A DNA stretch of 64,000 nt, taken from NCBI GenBank assembly GCA_025361145.1, contig JANYAV010000018.1, positions 62,001 to 126,000 of the forward strand, written 5' to 3'. Origin of the DNA: Dehalococcoidia bacterium. GTDB lineage: Bacteria > Chloroflexota > Dehalococcoidia > Dehalococcoidales > UBA3254. Positions within the stretch are counted from its first letter, which is position 1, and every line of letters starts with the position of its first letter. Made by a program: the position numbers and the translations under genes. Below the pieces are notes generated by a model, which saw only the letters and a list, made by a program, of their open reading frames with translations, had not been told where the DNA came from and made no database searches. Below, piece after piece: positions 61,058 to 64,000 of the stretch.

Positions 61058-61452
61058 AAGTTGGTGGCTTAAAGCTAAAAGCTGGGTAGCTCTTGACAAA
61101 CCTGGTTTTCGAGTGTTATCGTATATGTTACTTATCAATAATAAAGCTAAAATGGTAAAAGTGTAATTTGAATTAAGTACTAAAGTACTATTACACCGGT
61201 AAAAACAGCGGATAAAAGATGGAGGACCTTAAAGAAGAATATCGGGGTGGTTGCTGAGCGTAATATAGCTCAAATTGAAAGGGTGCTGGAGAGACGGCAA
61301 GCTGAATGGTGGTATTGACAACGTCATGGTTGGATGGTACTATGCCTATGTTAGCTTTGGCGCTGTCTGCGTCTAGCTGAACGTGTTTTATTAAAAATTA
61401 GATATGAATTAGAACCTGTAGATTACAAAATACTTGAAGGACAGGAAAACAA
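61058..61452. other. Intergenic region before the collagen-like gene
   Basis: It holds AGCTTAAAGCT palindromes near 61065-61083 and AGTACTAAAGTACT near 61177-61190. A short reading segment about 61241-61318 (NIGVVAERNIAQIERVLERR then QAEWWY) has no start in frame; the frame from ATG 61219 stops after 12 codons. This could be a frameshifted small gene, but I recognise nothing. Confidence 0.4.
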
Positions 61453-64000
61453 ATGAAGAGACTAGGATTGATTCTGGCAGTGGTTCTCATGGTGCTCGCG
61501 ATCTCCAGTACATTTATCGGTTGTACGGGATCGACTCCTACCGAGACTACTACAGTCCCCGGAGAAACAACAACTGATGTAAGCCCCACGGATACATCAA
61601 CTGTTCCGCCGGAGACGACCACGGGGACTACTACTCCAGCGGAGACGACCACTACGATTCCTCCGACCACTTCTGTAGCTCCGCCGACGACTACGGTTAC
61701 TTCCGGCACTACGATTTATGATTCCACCGGTTATCCTATTGTAGTCGTTCAGGGTCAGCCCGGTCCTCAGGGTCCTGCCGGTCCCAGAGGTCTCCCCGGA
61801 GACTCTGGTTCCTCTGGCCGTGATGGCGCTCCTGGTGCTTCTGGAGCCAACGGCGCTACCGGTGCTAATGGTGTTGGCTGGGGATCAGGAACACTTGCAG
61901 CACCCTACGAGTATCCTGCAGCTACTTCTCAAACTGTAATCAAGCTTAAAGCAGCTGCTTCTGACCCGCTTATCATAATTGATAGTGCCAACGCTCAGCT
62001 CTTTAAAGTGAGCGCTGTCGGTGCTGTAACAACTGCTAGTAATGTAATAGTAGGCGGTACCCTGACTGCGGGTGCTTCTTCTTTCACTACTTTATCAACA
62101 TCCGGTGCTGCCACCCTTAACTCCCTGGGCGTTACTACTAACGCCACAGTCGGCGGCACTCTTAATGTCACCGGTGTTCTAACCGCTGCTGGCGGTATCG
62201 CCGGCCCCATTACTACCAATAGTATTGACACTCCCGCCGCCCCCTCTATCCTGGCCATCGGCGGTACCAATGCTACTGCCATCAATGTCGGCAGTATTGC
62301 AAAGGGCACTACTTTCACCCAGCTCGGTGCTGGCCAGGTTATCTTTAATGGTAATGTAAATGCGGTAAACGGCCTGGATGTAACCGTTGCAGATCTCACG
62401 GTTGGCGGCGCTAACTTCAACGTCGCTCAAGCCACTGGTAATATCACCACCGCCGGAACCTTAGCGGTCAATGGTGACTCCATCACTGCTGATGGCGCTC
62501 TGAGCGTCGTCGGTGCTACCGGGATGGTTCTGGAAGCCACTACCGGCAATGCCACTCTCAATACCCTTCAAGCTGCCCAGGCCGTTAATATCGGTACAAG
62601 CAATGTCACCCGCACTATCAATGTTGGTAATGTCGCCTCATCTCAGGCCATTAACATCGCTGGTGCTGGCGCTATTGCGGTTGATACCATCGCTATCGGT
62701 ACCAGCGGCGCGGATATTATTACTATCGGCACTGGTACTGGCGGTTCTCTCTCATTAGGTAATGCCACCAGTACGGTCGGCATTACGGGTACCACCACTA
62801 TTACGGGTATTACCGCCATTAACGGGGTTACTATTGCCGCTACCGCCATCACCTTCCCAGGCGCTGGCGCGGTTTATTCTACCGGCGCTAATGCCATGAC
62901 CATCGATTCTCTCGGTACCGGCAACGTCAATATTGGCACCGGTGCCGCAGCCAAGACCGTTTCTGTTGGTAATAATACTGGTGCTACCGCTCTGGTGTTA
63001 GCCTCCGGCACTGGTGATGTTACTATCACCTCAACCAATGTATTATCAGCCAGTTCAACTAATGCTATGACTCTTTCTTCTACTGCTTCGACAGTAGGTA
63101 TCACCGGCCAAACCGGCGCTTCCGTCACTGCCACCACCGGCACCTTGGCCCTCTCCTCAGCGGCTGGCAGCACTACTCTTACGGTAGCTGGCGCGGGTAA
63201 TGATTTAACCATCAATGTAGCCGACGCTTACAGCAATACTGTCACCGGAACCTATACTGATACCGTCACTGGCGCTTACCTGGTAGATGGCTCCAGAACT
63301 ATTACCCTGGATTCCGCTGCTGCCAGTGCTCTCGCTATCTGGTTAAATGCCTCTAATGCCGGCGGCGGAGTAACCGTCAATGCCGGTACAGGTGGTATAT
63401 CTCTTGATGCCAGAGCCGCTGTTGCCTCTAATATCGGCATCGGCAATATCAATACTTCCGGCACCATCGCTATCGGTAATGCTGGTGCTGGCGCTGTCAC
63501 CGTTGACAGCGGGGCTGGTGTGTCAATTGACGGCGCTGCTGCTTCCAACTTCACTACATCAGCCGGTGCTTTAACCATAAATGGTGCAGCCGGTGTGAAT
63601 ATCCAGGGCAATGCCTCAGAGATTGATGTAACCACCACTGGTGCGTTAGATCAGAACTCGGGTACTGGAACCTGGGATACTACTACTACCTTAGCCTTAA
63701 CTGCTGGTTCTACCTTTGATATTGACGCGACTGGCGCTCTCTCTCTCAACTCCTCAGCCGCTCCTATTAATATCGGCAATGACCCGTTTGACCAGAACAT
63801 TAATATTGGTACTGCCGGTGTCAGAACTGTCACTCTTGGTAATGCTCTGTCGACCGTGGTACAAAGCAATGGTATCTTAGTAGACATTAACGCTGGGACT
63901 GGCGGCATAGATGCCGATTCAACCGGCCAGATTAACCTTGACTCAGCTCAGAATGCGGCCAATGCGGTTAGGATCAATGCTTCTCACGCTAATGGCGGAA
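61453..64000 (+). CDS. Collagen-like, repeat-rich surface lipoprotein (partial, runs off right edge)
   Basis: The ATG at 61453 (after AGGACAGGAAAAC) opens a frame I read to the right edge, at least 849 codons. The signal starts MKRLGLILAVVLMVLAISST and ends in FIGC, so Cys24 should be lipidated. A Thr/Pro/Glu-rich stalk (about 26-85) precedes a collagen-like Gly-X-Y block (GQPGPQGPAGPRGLPGDSGS, GRDGAPGASGANGATGANG, about 103-140). Beyond that comes a very long region of short beta-strand repeats such as INIGTSNVTRTINVGN, VNIGTGAAAKTVSVGN and INIGTAGVRTVTLGN, typical of beta-helical adhesins and tail-fibre-like proteins. No cysteine is seen after the lipid site. Function is probably adhesion or surface structure; the C-terminus is not visible. 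Confidence 0.85.
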   Translation, partial: MKRLGLILAVVLMVLAISSTFIGCTGSTPTETTTVPGETTTDVSPTDTSTVPPETTTGTTTPAETTTTIPPTTSVAPPTTTVTSGTTIYDSTGYPIVVVQGQPGPQGPAGPRGLPGDSGSSGRDGAPGASGANGATGANGVGWGSGTLAAPYEYPAATSQTVIKLKAAASDPLIIIDSANAQLFKVSAVGAVTTASNVIVGGTLTAGASSFTTLSTSGAATLNSLGVTTNATVGGTLNVTGVLTAAGGIAGPITTNSIDTPAAPSILAIGGTNATAINVGSIAKGTTFTQLGAGQVIFNGNVNAVNGLDVTVADLTVGGANFNVAQATGNITTAGTLAVNGDSITADGALSVVGATGMVLEATTGNATLNTLQAAQAVNIGTSNVTRTINVGNVASSQAINIAGAGAIAVDTIAIGTSGADIITIGTGTGGSLSLGNATSTVGITGTTTITGITAINGVTIAATAITFPGAGAVYSTGANAMTIDSLGTGNVNIGTGAAAKTVSVGNNTGATALVLASGTGDVTITSTNVLSASSTNAMTLSSTASTVGITGQTGASVTATTGTLALSSAAGSTTLTVAGAGNDLTINVADAYSNTVTGTYTDTVTGAYLVDGSRTITLDSAAASALAIWLNASNAGGGVTVNAGTGGISLDARAAVASNIGIGNINTSGTIAIGNAGAGAVTVDSGAGVSIDGAAASNFTTSAGALTINGAAGVNIQGNASEIDVTTTGALDQNSGTGTWDTTTTLALTAGSTFDIDATGALSLNSSAAPINIGNDPFDQNINIGTAGVRTVTLGNALSTVVQSNGILVDINAGTGGIDADSTGQINLDSAQNAANAVRINASHANGG

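Noticed and set aside
61995-63908. Several long minus-strand frames opposite the collagen-like gene
   Set aside because: They are Val/Ala/Pro-rich shadows caused by the biased Gly/Ala/Thr/Asn codons of the real plus-strand frame; no ribosome sites or recognisable domains.

Overview
The window reads as chromosome of an uncultured member of the Chloroflexota, most likely class Dehalococcoidia. The indications are a corrinoid-salvage operon behind a cobalamin riboswitch, two large S-layer-like proteins with a C-terminal membrane anchor in place of a sortase signal, an NrpR-type nitrogen regulator beside glutamate dehydrogenase, a solitary FtsZ and a high density of short intergenic palindromes. 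No outer-membrane assembly genes are seen. The assignment is inference from gene content; there is no rRNA in the window.

Layout. Positions 1-86 hold the start of a probable GH13 glycosidase that leaves the left edge. From 10185 down to 135 lies one long minus-strand operon: cobalamin riboswitch and terminator, BtuF-BtuC-BtuD import, then CbiB, CobD, an asparagine-synthase-like PP-loop enzyme, CobT, CobS, CobC, a Dph6-like PP-loop enzyme and CobU. Together these import corrinoids and attach the aminopropanol linker and lower ligand; no corrin-ring genes are present. Positions 10.5-18 kb hold a small HTH/coiled-coil protein, a 51-aa membrane protein, an RNase D-like enzyme, a papain-like lipoprotein, a DUF6512-like membrane protein, a peroxiredoxin, FtsZ and tRNA-Met, with two decayed tRNA-Met copies nearby. 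Positions 18-25 kb are cell surface: two colliding gene remnants, a cohesin protein with a membrane anchor, a cohesin-dockerin protein, and an Asp-box/Fn3 surface protein whose promoter predicts a leaderless mRNA.

Positions 25-42 kb carry DegV, tRNA-Gly, glycogen synthase, the main S-layer-like protein with its terminator, a copper chaperone and Cu ATPase, a NYN nuclease, a RelE-type toxin-antitoxin pair, YihY, SurE, CcdA-TlpA, FolK-QueD, Trm112 and ribosomal protein L25. Positions 42-56 kb carry a TRAP transporter, QueH, a cytosolic two-component pair, NrpR-GDH, tRNA-Asp, RmuC, a DUF4342 protein and DNA polymerase I. Positions 56-64 kb carry a five-unit hairpin array, MutM, a REP-associated tyrosine transposase (RAYT) bracketed by palindromes, a CoA-transferase with a 14-bp minisatellite upstream, tRNA-Gly, a MarR regulator, a second HTH/coiled-coil protein and a collagen-like repetitive lipoprotein that runs off the right edge.

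The strongest second-look items are: a RAYT with many matching short palindromes across the window; two amide-forming PP-loop enzymes inside a B12 salvage operon; cohesin and dockerin modules in a non-cellulolytic setting; repeated tRNA-Met scars around ftsZ; an eight-residue repeat expansion inside the active-site region of CobD; and a collagen-like lipoprotein.
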